A DNA stretch of 64,000 nucleotides from Limnomonas spitsbergensis (taxonomy: Eukaryota; Chlorophyta; Chlorophyceae; Chlamydomonadales), in NCBI GenBank assembly GCA_037349105.1, contig JAYJMM010000017.1:2232001-2296000 (forward strand), in the 5' to 3' direction. A program made the translations under genes and the position numbers. The notes beneath the pieces are model-generated. The model was not told the origin of the DNA. It saw only the letters and a list, made by a program, of their open reading frames with translations, and made no database searches. This document shows positions 55,015 through 64,000 of this stretch, piece by piece. Each line of letters starts with the position of its first letter. Position 1 is the stretch's first letter.

Positions 55015-56147
55015 CAGCACAGGGCGGGTCATATGTATCGTAAAAACGTGGACAGGCCCAGCAGTGCAAGGAGGTTAGGTCATGACTTGATATCAGTTAC
55101 ACATTGACTGTGCTCTAACCTGATTGCTAGCAGTGCACTAATACTGGTAGGCACCAACTGTCCCTTGAGATAATCAAACGCAAACACAATGGGCTTAAGG
55201 AGTCCACTTGACAGAATCACCAACTCCAATACATTTATGTTTTGAGATAACTTGGCCATGCTGAGGGGCCTGCCTCTAATTTGTTGAGGATGTTATATTG
55301 CAGTGCTGGCCTCCATAGCTGAAGTATTACCTGCTGTAAAGCCTAGGGTTGTGGCTCTGAAACCACCAGTGCTGTTTTTTCCATCCTCTCGCAAAACCAG
55401 TTCTCGGCAGATCTGGCTGGCTCAGCTCAGATAAGAAGGGGGGCCTGGACTAAAGAACATGAAAATCAAGATGTGTGAATAAAGAGTGGATACCTGACAT
55501 ACGGCATCCTGGAACTCAGTGGCAGTGATATGGGAGCTTGCATGGCTGAGGGGCTGCATGGGGCAAGGGGCATGGCTTCCTGACAAGCCACCTTTGCCCC
55601 AAATTTGCAGCCTCTGGAGTTGGGAATGGTGCAAAAATTGGATAGGCAGTCTTAATGAGCTACTCTCAGGCTCTCTGAATCACTAGACATCATAGCAATC
55701 AGACAGGTATGGAGTGAATTCCAATCCAGCAAAGACAGCCCTGATGTGGGCCACATGGAAGGCCATATCTGCATGTTGGATTGGACAAATGACACAGGGA
55801 AGGTGGCAATGCCTCCGTCTATGGCCCACCTACACCCCCTAAGGTTCTACCTTAACCGGGTTTTGGCCACTTTTCAGGCTCAGCCGCCGCAAGTTTGGTA
55901 CCCAACGGGGCAGTTTTTGGCATCCAACTGCCATTCGGATTCAAATGATACCCCAACAGACCTCAATAAACCGTGTATGGCAAGCTGGTTACAGCACTTG
56001 ACGATGAAGCAACACACCAGGTCGATCGAGGCAGTTCCTAGAGAGATTACTTCAAATTGCAGTTGGTACTCCTAGTGTGAACCAGGTTGGGACGGCGGGT
56101 CAAACCTCAGTACCCATAAAACGTGTCGATACATCTGACCCGCCCTG
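55015..56147 (+). mobile_element. E module 10, right end of array
   Basis: 1,133 bp. The array stops exactly at the right TIR (CCGCCCTG). The next bases are AACGTGTC instead of the TACCCGG of internal units, so no TA follows. Confidence 0.8.
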
Positions 56148-56245
56148 AACGTGTCATGTGGCGTGCTTGTCTACCATGTAGGGTGCATGTTTAAATTACC
56201 TGTCCTTCAACTTGCCGCCCTGCTATACCGATGTGCCGACATTTT

Positions 56246-56402
56246 ATGCTTACGGTTGAAGACCTCATTGCTAACAACGGCCGCCTCAACAAGGGCCCGC
56301 CTAAAAGCATGTCTTTCCTCACCGGTGTTCCCCCCGGTGAACCCCTCCGGCCAGCCCGCCGCTCCAGCTGGCTGGCTGGGGCAAGCATCATGGCTGCTTC
56401 AG
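56246..56402 (+). CDS. Possible first exon of an unrecognised gene
   Basis: An ATG at 56246 opens MLTVEDLIANNGRLNKGPPK and continues to the region before 56403. It looks coding, but the junction to the next exon is not settled. Confidence 0.35.
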
Positions 56403-56492
56403 CATGGAGTGGTTGTTTTTCTTGTGGAAGACAGCTATGACCTGCCGGGACAGCTAGTGTTCATTGGCATCGGCCAGGTTGCAGCACTTGTG
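56403..56492 (+). CDS. Exon of an unrecognised gene
   Basis: Acceptor GCTTCAG, donor GTAAGT. 90 nt, phase 0-0, reading HGVVVFLVEDSYDLPGQLVF then IGIGQVAALV. No family recognised. Confidence 0.5.
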
Positions 56493-56655
56493 GTAAGTTT
56501 TCCTCGTGACCTTCACTGCCTTGCTGACCCGTACCCATGAACTGCCATCCTGCCCTGCCCATGAACTGCCAAATTGCCTTACCCGTGAACTGCCTCCTGC
56601 CCTGTCTGCTGATGTCCACTACCCCAGTGCCTGCTGACCCTTCCGTTGTTTGAAG

Positions 56656-56945
56656 ATGGTTTATGGGTGCCCTTCCCGCCTGCCCGTATTTCATGAGCCC
56701 GTATTCCATGCATTGCTCGGCAACCATGCTTTAAATCAAGTGTTAATTTCCCAATCGCATGCGTGGTGCACCCCCAAAACTTGGAGCAACTTGGTCACTT
56801 TGGGCCATGACGAGATCCAGCCCCTTAAGGGGCTGGCCCAGAAGGATTTTGATGAAGTGTCAAGGGAGCTGCAAGGGGTGTTGCGCCAATGGCAGTTGTG
56901 TCCTAGGCAGATTGTTCTTGAATTTGATCATTACACGTATGACAA
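56656..56945 (+). CDS. Exon of an unrecognised gene
   Basis: Acceptor TTTGAAG, donor GTGAGT. 290 nt, phase 0 in (matching 56403-56492) and 2 out. Contains LGHDEIQPLKGLAQKDFDEV and ends LEFDHYTYD. A first Met lies at the exon start, but the context favours an internal exon. No homology recognised. Confidence 0.5.
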
Positions 56946-57319
56946 GTGAGTGCTTGATCTGGTCTGACAATGGTCGCTTATTTATGATTTATTCGTTTCC
57001 TTTGCCATGCATTTCCTTGCTTGCTAGCAAGCATTCTGTCTTATATTCTGACATTATTATGGAGCACTTTCTTGAATGAGTAGTTGATGACTAAAGGATT
57101 GAACACCTGAGGACCTCAAAGACCGAATGTCAAATACTGGTTTAATGATTCTACCAGCATATATTTCGTGGCCGTTGATATTTATATAATTATTCTACCG
57201 GTATAGATCTCCTGCCCGTCAAATATTGATTTAATTTTCAACCGGTATAGATCTCCTGGAAATTGTTTCATTGCAAATTGTTTCCTCCTGCAAGCGATGA
57301 GCAAACCAGTTTATTGAAA

Positions 57320-57795
57320 TAGCCAGCACATCATTAGTCAGCCCCACCTACATTGGGGGGTACATCAAGCCGATCCCAATTAATACCAAAAGGAGCGCAA
57401 TGAATCGGCCTATTCTGGGCAACGCCTGGTGGACCAAATCATGCTAATTGGTAGGTAAATATGGTAGCGACATTAGAGGAATCGGTAGGCCAATCTGAGC
57501 AACAAATGGTCGACCAAATGATGATAACTGGTAGGTAAATATGGTAGCGACAGTAGTGCAATCGGTAGGCCAACCAGGGCAAAACTGGTAGCCAAGGAGT
57601 ATCTATTTCGGTAGGTTCTGGGCCTACCGAAATTTAAACCTATCATACTACAAATCGGTAGATGTCGCGTTTTCGGCCGATTTTAACCTACCAATTCACC
57701 TACCATAATCATTTTAGGGGCCTTGTCCAAATGATGCATTTGCCTTGAAACTGGTAGGTTTTCTGCCTACCAAAACATGGGGTTTGAGTAGTAGT
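57320..57795. repeat. GGTAGGT-rich repeat region with hairpin
   Basis: Two copies about 84 bp apart of GGTAGGTAAATATGGTAGCG with flanks. ATTTCGGTAGG and CCTACCGAAAT are perfect 11-bp arms around 7 bases at 57605-57633. It may be a non-autonomous element inside an intron. I could not fix its ends. Confidence 0.6.
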
Positions 57796-57936
57796 GGACC
57801 GCAAATGGCTACAACTATTGTAGAGGAAGACTTCTCTGGGAAGGTATAACTATGTGCCACCTCTCTGCCTCCTCAATGACCCATGGTCAAATTGTACAAT
57901 GCCCACTTTATACTTGTTGCCTCTCATCCTGCTCAG

Positions 57937-58711
57937 GTTGGGCCTCTGCCCTCGTTGGGTGTCCCCCCTGTTGGAGCCTTGCCTGTGCTGCCGGTGCACG
58001 CCCAGGCTGGTGCCAACACTGAGGTAATTAATTATGTTATGAGCATACTTGCAGCTTGCTTTGAATTACAATGTATGAATCAACTCCCTGCCGCCTCTCA
58101 TCCTGCTCAGGTTGGGCCTCTGCCCTCGTTGGGTGTCCCCCCTGCTAGAGCCTCGCCTGTGCTGCCGGTGCACGCCCAGGCTGGTGCCAACACTGAGGTA
58201 ATTAAATATGTTATGAGCATAATTGCAGCTTGCTTTGAATTACAATTTATGACTCAACTCCCTGCTGCCTGTCATCCCGCTGAGGTAGGGCCCCTGCCCT
58301 CGTTGGGTGTCACCCATGTTGGAGCCTCGCCTGTGCTGCCGGTGCACGCCCAGGCTGGTGCCAACACTGAGGTAAATATGTAATGAGCATACTTGCAGCT
58401 TCTTTTGAATTACAATATATGACTCAACTCCCTGATGCCTCTCATCCTGCTCAGGTTGGGCCTTTGCCCTCGTTGGGTGTCCCCCCTGTTCTAGCCTCGC
58501 CTGTGCTGCCGGTGCACGCCCAGGCTGGTGCAAACACTGAGGTAAATACGTAATGATCAAACTTGCAGCTTGCTTTTAATTACAATATATGACTCAACTC
58601 CTTGCTGCCTCTCATCCTGCTCAGGTTGGGCCTCTTCCCTCGTTGGGTATCCCCCCTGCTGGAGCCTCGCCTGTGCTGCCGGTGCACGCCCAAGCTGGTG
58701 CCAACACTGAG
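57937..58711 (+). CDS. Five tandem copies of one 87-nt exon
   Basis: Exons 57937-58023, 58111-58197, 58285-58371, 58455-58541 and 58625-58711. All are 29 codons, phase 0-0, each after a GCTCAG-like acceptor (the third is CTGAG) and before GAG|GTAATT or GTAAAT. They read VGPLPSLGVPPVGALPVLPV then HAQAGANTE. The repeat period is 174, 174, 170, 170 bp including the intron. Inclusion of any number keeps frame. It probably belongs to the gene whose exons lie at 56.4-56.9 kb. The array is cut at about 58733 by unrelated sequence. Confidence 0.6.
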
Positions 58712-58733
58712 GTAATTATTTAATGAGCATCGT

Positions 58734-58828
58734 CGGAAAAAGTGCACGTGGGGCGACCCACCCACTCCACGATGGGTCTGACCGGACAGGCGCGTGGGCC
58801 ACCCCACGTGGGGCGCTTGTCGCCCTAC
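58734..58828. repeat. Left part of the minisatellite interrupted by the LINE
   Basis: Contains GACCCACCCACTCCACGATG and CGGTGGGTTTACC. The latter recurs at 61152-61166 in the minisatellite on the other side of the LINE. Confidence 0.5.
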
Positions 58829-60966
58829 GGTGGGTTTACCTGTGAAGTGAAGTTTTTACAGTCCAACAGAGCATCACAATTGATGCATGGGACATGTGCC
58901 CGTAAACCGGTACAGGCACTTGATACACTAGGACAGAAAGCGAAAACCAGTGACCCCCCTGGGCAAGCAACTAGCACACAACCACGACAGTGGCGTGGGA
59001 ATGAACCCCATAGTGCAGAAGATAAGCCCCAGCCATAAAACATGACGTGGGTGCAAAATAGTTCGATTGAGCACCGCCTAGAGAGTTAGGGGGGAGACAG
59101 GAATTTTGGCAGAGTTTTGAGATGATTCTCTCTTTTCATCATACACTGAAAGATAAAACAACCAAATTTCTTCCAGAACACATATGCAGAATCCGCTGCA
59201 TTAAGTTTGCCCCACACTCCATTTGCGTACCGTTTCATGGCCTCATCCTCGTCCTCTAGGAAATTATGGAAAGTAAGGTTAAACTGAAAACGAAGGTCTG
59301 TATAGAACGGGCAGTAAATCATGTGAAGCTCATCCTCCCGACATTTAAGATTGCAACATCTACAAATCCTCTCGCTATGAGGCACACAGGGTTTCTCAAA
59401 GCGCCCCGTCTCAACATTCAGCCAATGCGACCCCATCCGATACCGGGCTACAGCAAAAATAATATTAGGCTTACTCAAATTGTACCAGAAAGTCTCCTGC
59501 ACATCACGCTTAATTTGGAACCACTTAGAGAACGTAAACAATTTGAACCCCGAGCGTTCTGAGTTAGGAGTAGCACGTACTGACAGGGCCGTACGTGGCA
59601 TGTCCCTGGAAATTTTGGAAAGCCACTGATCCCTAGCTGAATTCACAATGACCTCAATATCCAAAGAGGTATTGACTGATGCAGTCAATAAATCAATACC
59701 CAGAGTCATCAATATCGTAGACAGAAAACCAGCCCAACAAAGTGAAGTGCCAGCCTTCGCCAAATCACAACTTTCCTGCATAGCCATTTTCACAAGGTCA
59801 TTGTCAGGCCTCAGATTAATTCTATTCCAAAAACTCAGGGTCTGCTGAAAAAGACTTAAGATAAGGGGTTCACGGTGCAGTTCGCTCATGAGAACATACT
59901 CGGCCACAGACTTGCGAAGACCCAGACACTGCCTAAGGAAACCCTTGTGAATTACCTCCAAATCTCTAGAGAAACCAGTATCTGTCAAGCCGACTCCTTT
60001 CGCAAGGAGACCTGGTCCCCAAATTTCACACCCATAAAACAGAATAGGCTTCACTAAAGAGTCAAAAAGATGACATTTGATGTGAACATTGTGTATGTCA
60101 AGCTCATGACATCTCCGGACCATGGCATACAAAGCTGCCCTCCCTTTGTTGACACAACGTCTACCTGCTCCCTTCATACCCTCTGCCTCATCAAATAACA
60201 TACCCAAGTAGATGAAAAAGGGCTTAATATCAAGAACGCTTCCGTCATAAGACAGAGATACCAAATGACTACAATATTTCTGGTTAAAAACAACTGCTTC
60301 AGATTTTTTTTTATTGACTGTCAAGGCATTGTGGCGACAAAAAATATGGAGGGCATCAAGAAGTTTTTGCAGATCATCCGGCGATTCAGCGAATAACACC
60401 AGATCATCAGCATAAAGTAAAACTCTGACCAAAGCATGTGAAAGACGGGCGCCAATATCAGGGCACTCACTTGCGACAAACTTCTCGAAACGGTCGATAA
60501 ACAGGCCAAACAATAGAGGGGACAGCGGGTCTCCTTGTTTAACACCCATAAAGGAGGAGAAACTATCTCCCAGTTTACCACCAACCCGTACACGGATTTT
60601 TACATCCTGATACATCTCCTTCAAACTTTCTAAAATCCGGCCGTGCACACCCATGCTCTGTAAACTCCGCCACAATAAATCTCTGTCAATGCAGTCATAT
60701 GCCTTCCTAAAATCAATGAAAGCAGCAAAAATCGTTTTTTTCTCCGAATGGTATTTTTCAATAATGTGGTTTAGAATGAAAGCATTATCAGGTGTTCCCC
60801 GTCCATGCCGAAAACCTGCCTGGCCATCGGCTCTGAAACCCTGACTTTCTGCCCAAGAATCAAGACGTTGCAATAAGACAAGGGAATATAATTTGGATAG
60901 GGCAGTTCCGACGGCAATACCCCTATAATCGTCTTTGATTGCAGGACTGCCCTTTGGCTTGGGTAC
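58829..60966 (-). mobile_element. 5'-truncated non-LTR retrotransposon (LINE)
   Basis: Minus-strand element: RT frame 60966-59086, then about 255 bp of 3' untranslated sequence to 58829. The 5' junction cuts the RT domain at its first motif (VPKPKGSPAIKDDYRGI), so endonuclease and ORF1 are missing. Flanks share GGTA/TACC and belong to the same minisatellite, consistent with target-primed insertion and a short target duplication. No poly(A) tail. Confidence 0.75.
59086..60966 (-). CDS. LINE reverse transcriptase, N-terminally truncated
   Basis: RNA-dependent DNA polymerase that copies the element's RNA at a nicked target. 626 open codons with no start codon, because the element is 5'-truncated. 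Motifs in order: DDYRGIAVGTALSKLY (RT0/1), GQAGFRHGRGTPDNAF, FIDFRKAYDCIDRDLLW (first catalytic Asp), GVKQGDPLSPLLFGLF, LLYADDLVLFA (catalytic YADD). C-terminal CRCC, then EDELHMIYC, forms a CCHC-like zinc knuckle seen in many LINE ORF2 proteins. The frame has no stop or frameshift, so the copy is young. Base composition is AT-richer than neighbouring exons. Confidence 0.9.
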   Translation of the reverse strand, partial: VPKPKGSPAIKDDYRGIAVGTALSKLYSLVLLQRLDSWAESQGFRADGQAGFRHGRGTPDNAFILNHIIEKYHSEKKTIFAAFIDFRKAYDCIDRDLLWRSLQSMGVHGRILESLKEMYQDVKIRVRVGGKLGDSFSSFMGVKQGDPLSPLLFGLFIDRFEKFVASECPDIGARLSHALVRVLLYADDLVLFAESPDDLQKLLDALHIFCRHNALTVNKKKSEAVVFNQKYCSHLVSLSYDGSVLDIKPFFIYLGMLFDEAEGMKGAGRRCVNKGRAALYAMVRRCHELDIHNVHIKCHLFDSLVKPILFYGCEIWGPGLLAKGVGLTDTGFSRDLEVIHKGFLRQCLGLRKSVAEYVLMSELHREPLILSLFQQTLSFWNRINLRPDNDLVKMAMQESCDLAKAGTSLCWAGFLSTILMTLGIDLLTASVNTSLDIEVIVNSARDQWLSKISRDMPRTALSVRATPNSERSGFKLFTFSKWFQIKRDVQETFWYNLSKPNIIFAVARYRMGSHWLNVETGRFEKPCVPHSERICRCCNLKCREDELHMIYCPFYTDLRFQFNLTFHNFLEDEDEAMKRYANGVWGKLNAADSAYVFWKKFGCFIFQCMMKRENHLKTLPKFLSPP

Positions 60967-61660
60967 CTACAATGTCTATCACCGTGGTTCCCCCACCATG
61001 GTTCATCGTAATCCCCACTGCATGTCTCCCACCCATGGTCCACCCACTGATGTATCCTTTGGGTCGGTCCACCCACTGCATGTCTCCCAACCATGGTCGA
61101 CCAACTGCTGTGTCCTAGGATGGGTCAACCCACTGCAGGTCTCCCACCCATGGTCCACCCACGGTGGGTTTACCTACAATGTCCACCACCATGGTCCACC
61201 CACATGGGTATCCCCACGCAGATATCACAGTGCCCCCCCCCCCCATGATGGGTCAACCCACTGCGTGTATCCCACCCACGGTCCACCCACTGTTGTACCC
61301 CCAGGATGGGTCAACCCACTACAGGCGCCCCAATCATGGCCCACCCACTGCCATGTCCTTAGGGTGGGTCAACCCATTGCGTGTCTCCCACCCATGGTCC
61401 ACCCACTGTTGTACCCCCAAGATGGGTCAACCCACTACAGGCGCCCCACTCATGGTCCATCCACTGCCGTGTCCTTAGGGTGGGTCCACCCACTGCGTGT
61501 CTCCCACCCATGGTCCACCCACTCATGTGTCCCCATGATGGGTCAACCCACTGCAGGCGCCACACTCATGGCCCACCCACTGCCGTGTCCTTAGAGTGGG
61601 TCCACCCATTGCTATGTCTTTGGGTTGGTATCCCCACTAAAGGCTCCCCATCTATGGGCC
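60967..61660. repeat. GGTCCACCCACTG minisatellite
   Basis: About 20 degenerate units of 30-45 bp with CCCACCCATGGTCCACCCAC, TGGGTCAACCCACTG and TGTCCTTAGGGTGGGTC. Open frames across it are artefacts. Confidence 0.88.
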
Positions 61661-62520
61661 GTAACCACCATGCCCATTAAATGCAAACCATTCATGTCTA
61701 CCAATCCTTGTGTCTCCACTGTCATGAAATTGAATGAACTAAAAAAACTACTAGTACTATTGACAGGAAAAACCACTGACTGAATGATCAACGAGTTGAA
61801 ATAGCAAGCTAGCTCACACATGTGGCACCCTAAACTAACTGCCAAGAAAGAACACACATATTAGAGAAAAACGAAAGCACAAGATATTTATGATCGAACA
61901 TGCGTTCACCCTCATCATAATTGAAGGGGTCATCCACTTTGTTTGTCAGATGATCCCAGCAAACAAGTTATCACTCAGAGGGGTAACGCTATTGACTCAG
62001 AATTAGTGCCATCTGGCTTGTGAGCTATTTCTATGGCAGATGCTTGGCAAGGAAAAGGAAGGCGTCGCATCAGACATAATCACGGGCTGGTTTTCTGTAA
62101 GACAGTTTTCGGATGAGCTAACGGCGAATATAATGTAATTTCGACATGACACGACAGGACAACCCAGGAGGACCGACAGCTGGCTGCCCGAAGCTCGACC
62201 AACCAGGTCAAGACGAGAACAGCCAGTAAGGTCCTACGTTTACGTTTCTGCATCATGCACGTTGCTGCATACCTGCTGGCGTGGCCTAAAGCTTGCAGGG
62301 CAGGATACCCGAACCACATTTCAGTCGAATCGTTCAAAGTTCGGGCCCTGTCTTGGAAAGTGATCAATCCAGAAAGCGCTGTAACCAGGAGAAATGAAAC
62401 ACCAGACTTGACACACTGGGCACATCATGTTGACAACTTTATCCGCCATGCATCGTCGACCCAACTTTTCAACGCAGAGATGCAGGTCGTGGGCATCGGT
62501 ATCCTCACATCACGTTTCTG
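61661..62520. other. No gene recognised
   Basis: A + frame at 62255-62521 (88 codons) has no recognisable motif or splice context. I see nothing else here. Confidence 0.5.
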
Positions 62521-62700
62521 ATTGGACCCCGGAAACTTTCCGGGGTGTTTCCGGTGTGTTTTGAGCTGAAACACTGGACCCCGGAAAATCTCCGGAGCCT
62601 TTAGACCACCAAGAGTCGTACAGTACGTCTCTTGTTTTTCCGGGGACCCCCCCCCTCCCCGGAAATTCCAAAGACCCCGGAGAGTTTTCAGGCCTTCGAA
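62521..62700. repeat. Cluster of CCCCGGAAA inverted motifs
   Basis: CCCCGGAAA-C-TTTCCGGGG is a perfect palindrome at 62527-62545. Further GACCCCGGAAA, TTTTCCGGGGAC and CCCCGGAAAT motifs in both orientations follow to 62690, able to form several alternative stems. Confidence 0.75.
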
Positions 62701-62702
62701 TA

Positions 62703-63364
62703 CACTACTGGAAATGCGCAGTAGGAAAACCTCGGTATTACCATGGTTTACATCAGTAAAAACTTCCGTTACCATGGTAACAGAGTTACGTTGGTAACCA
62801 AGGCCTTACATATGTAAATTTACTGTGGACGAAGGCTCTGTCGGTTTACATCAGTATTTCCGTGATATTCGACCATGGTATTTTAACCAATGTCAAGCTA
62901 CAGAGCTTCCAAGTTTGTTATCTAACCGAGCGTTAACTGCGTTTTTACTTATGTACTTTTACTGAGCTCCTACTAAGCTTGTACAATGGTCATCCTACTG
63001 ATTTTTCACCAGGCCTTTACCAAGGTCATCCTACTGAAGTTTACCAGGCCTTTTCCAAGGTCATCCTACTGAAGTTTACCAGGCCTTTACCAAGGTCATC
63101 CTACTGAGTTTTTACCAGGCCTTTACCAAGGTCATCCTACTGAGTTTTTACCAGGCCTTAACCAAGGTCATCCTACTGAGTTTTTACCAAACCTTAACCA
63201 AGGTCATCCTACTGAGTTTTTACCAGGCCTTTACCAAGGTCATCCTACTGACTTCTTACTAGGTTGGCCTACTGACTGAGAGAAGCAGTACTAGTATTGC
63301 ACCGTTGCATAATAGTTGTGATACACTATTAATCTGTTGTTGTACTACGCGCGTGTTATTGGCA
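62703..63364 (-). mobile_element. One-ended second copy of the TAA element's terminus
   Basis: Starts CACTACTGGAAATGCGCAG, the inverse of the right end at 54901-54919, and matches the reverse complement of about 54370-54919 to TTATTGGCA. It has seven or eight 36-bp units against four or five there. After 63364 the similarity stops, so the satellite and other end are absent. Confidence 0.82.
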
Positions 63365-64000
63365 ATGACATTACACCTTGCCCACGAAGGCTTGGCCGCA
63401 TGGGCGCCGAAGTGTCAGACTGTGCGGAAATATAATTGAATGCAAAGGGGGAATGGAAGAAAACAACATAAAATAAAAAGGAAAGACCCACCACCCCACC
63501 CCAAAAGCCCTCTTCAAGTCAAAAGGAAAGGGAGGGGCAAATTTGAAATACCCCTCAAATGAATGCTAGCATGATACGAGTTATCATTTGCAGATTGTCT
63601 GATTAATAAATAAAAAATGGACACACATAGCCAACACAATTAGCTGCACTACGTCAGCTCCGTATCTCAAAAAAATTAGCGTGTGCGCTTCTTCGTACAC
63701 ATTGTGATGCCTGGCCATGATATTCATGATGCTCTTCGAAGCTTCCACCCATGTGGATGAACACCTGGAGATTTTGGGGTCGAAGCAAAAAATCAGCACA
63801 TATAGCACATTTCCTTTTAACCTTCAAGTCATGAACAATTCAGCCAGCCGGTTCGTTAGATGGCCATTTATGAAAACTCACCGACGCTTCAATGGACGGT
63901 AGCTGCGCCAAAATCAAGGTGACAATGACAATGGTAGAGGCCCCGGAATGTGTTCTGTTTCTCAGAGTGTGTGCCTGTGGAAAGTACAGAGCCACGGTGT
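63365..64000. other. No gene recognised
   Basis: Short open frames only (at most 74 codons); no repeat or RNA structure noted. Confidence 0.5.

Larger units (their letters stand above)
28348..56147 (+). mobile_element. Tandem array of E/T transposon units (period about 2,445 bp)
   Basis: Ten E modules (1,132-1,134 bp, TIRs at both ends) alternate with nine T segments (about 1,313 bp, dead IS630/Tc1-type transposase), all in the same orientation. Array termini are CCACCCGCCGCTACAG plus the left TIR, and the right TIR GACCCGCCCTG. All internal E/T borders carry TA, the Tc1/mariner target. The last T is split by a 4.64 kb insertion at 50276-54919. Units differ by scattered substitutions in mosaic patterns, consistent with unequal exchange and gene conversion. 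Confidence 0.88.

Overview
This is a nuclear-type eukaryotic window. The left half carries one very intron-rich gene: about 40 short exons with GT-AG junctions, one GC-AG junction, and a reading frame that stays in phase across almost every junction. The middle is nested transposable-element and satellite DNA. The right end holds a reverse-transcriptase element. Interstitial TTTAGGG motifs (14.0-14.2 kb) and GC-rich exons fit a green alga or other Viridiplantae. A prasinophyte-type alga is my guess, at low confidence. No rRNA, tRNA, CRISPR array or bacterial-type operon was seen.

1-28 kb: a single + strand gene for a large ankyrin-repeat protein, running off the left edge. I resolve about 41 exons between 181 and 27807. 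Their summed length gives 1,923 codons plus a stop, and splice phases agree at nearly every junction. Ankyrin helices occur in the N-terminal third (exons 1-14) and again in exons 26-37. A low-complexity Ser/Pro/Lys/Ala region (exons 16-19) lies between them. The introns are loaded with minisatellites, and several of these begin exactly at a 5' splice site. Other introns hold dispersed short repeats and a truncated LINE tail.

28.35-56.15 kb: a tandem array with a period of about 2,445 bp. A 1.13 kb non-coding module with terminal inverted repeats (called E here, ten copies) alternates with a 1.31 kb segment holding a dead IS630/Tc1-like transposase (called T here, nine copies). All nine transposases carry a stop just before the third catalytic residue, and eight have a second stop nine codons upstream. 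The ninth transposase is split by a 4.64 kb PIF/Harbinger-like non-autonomous element (TSD TAA). That element itself carries a 455-bp satellite with two subtypes, built from 30-bp sub-repeats.

56.15-58.74 kb: fragments of an unrecognised + strand gene, ending in five tandem copies of one 87-nt exon, each with its own splice sites.

58.74-61.66 kb: a 5'-truncated LINE (minus strand, reverse transcriptase plus a C-terminal zinc-knuckle-like motif) inserted in a GGTCCACCCA-type minisatellite. Its 3' tail is homologous to a stretch inside an intron of the ankyrin gene.

61.66-64 kb: no gene seen. It holds a cluster of CCCCGGAAA palindromes and a second, one-ended copy of the Harbinger-like element's terminus.
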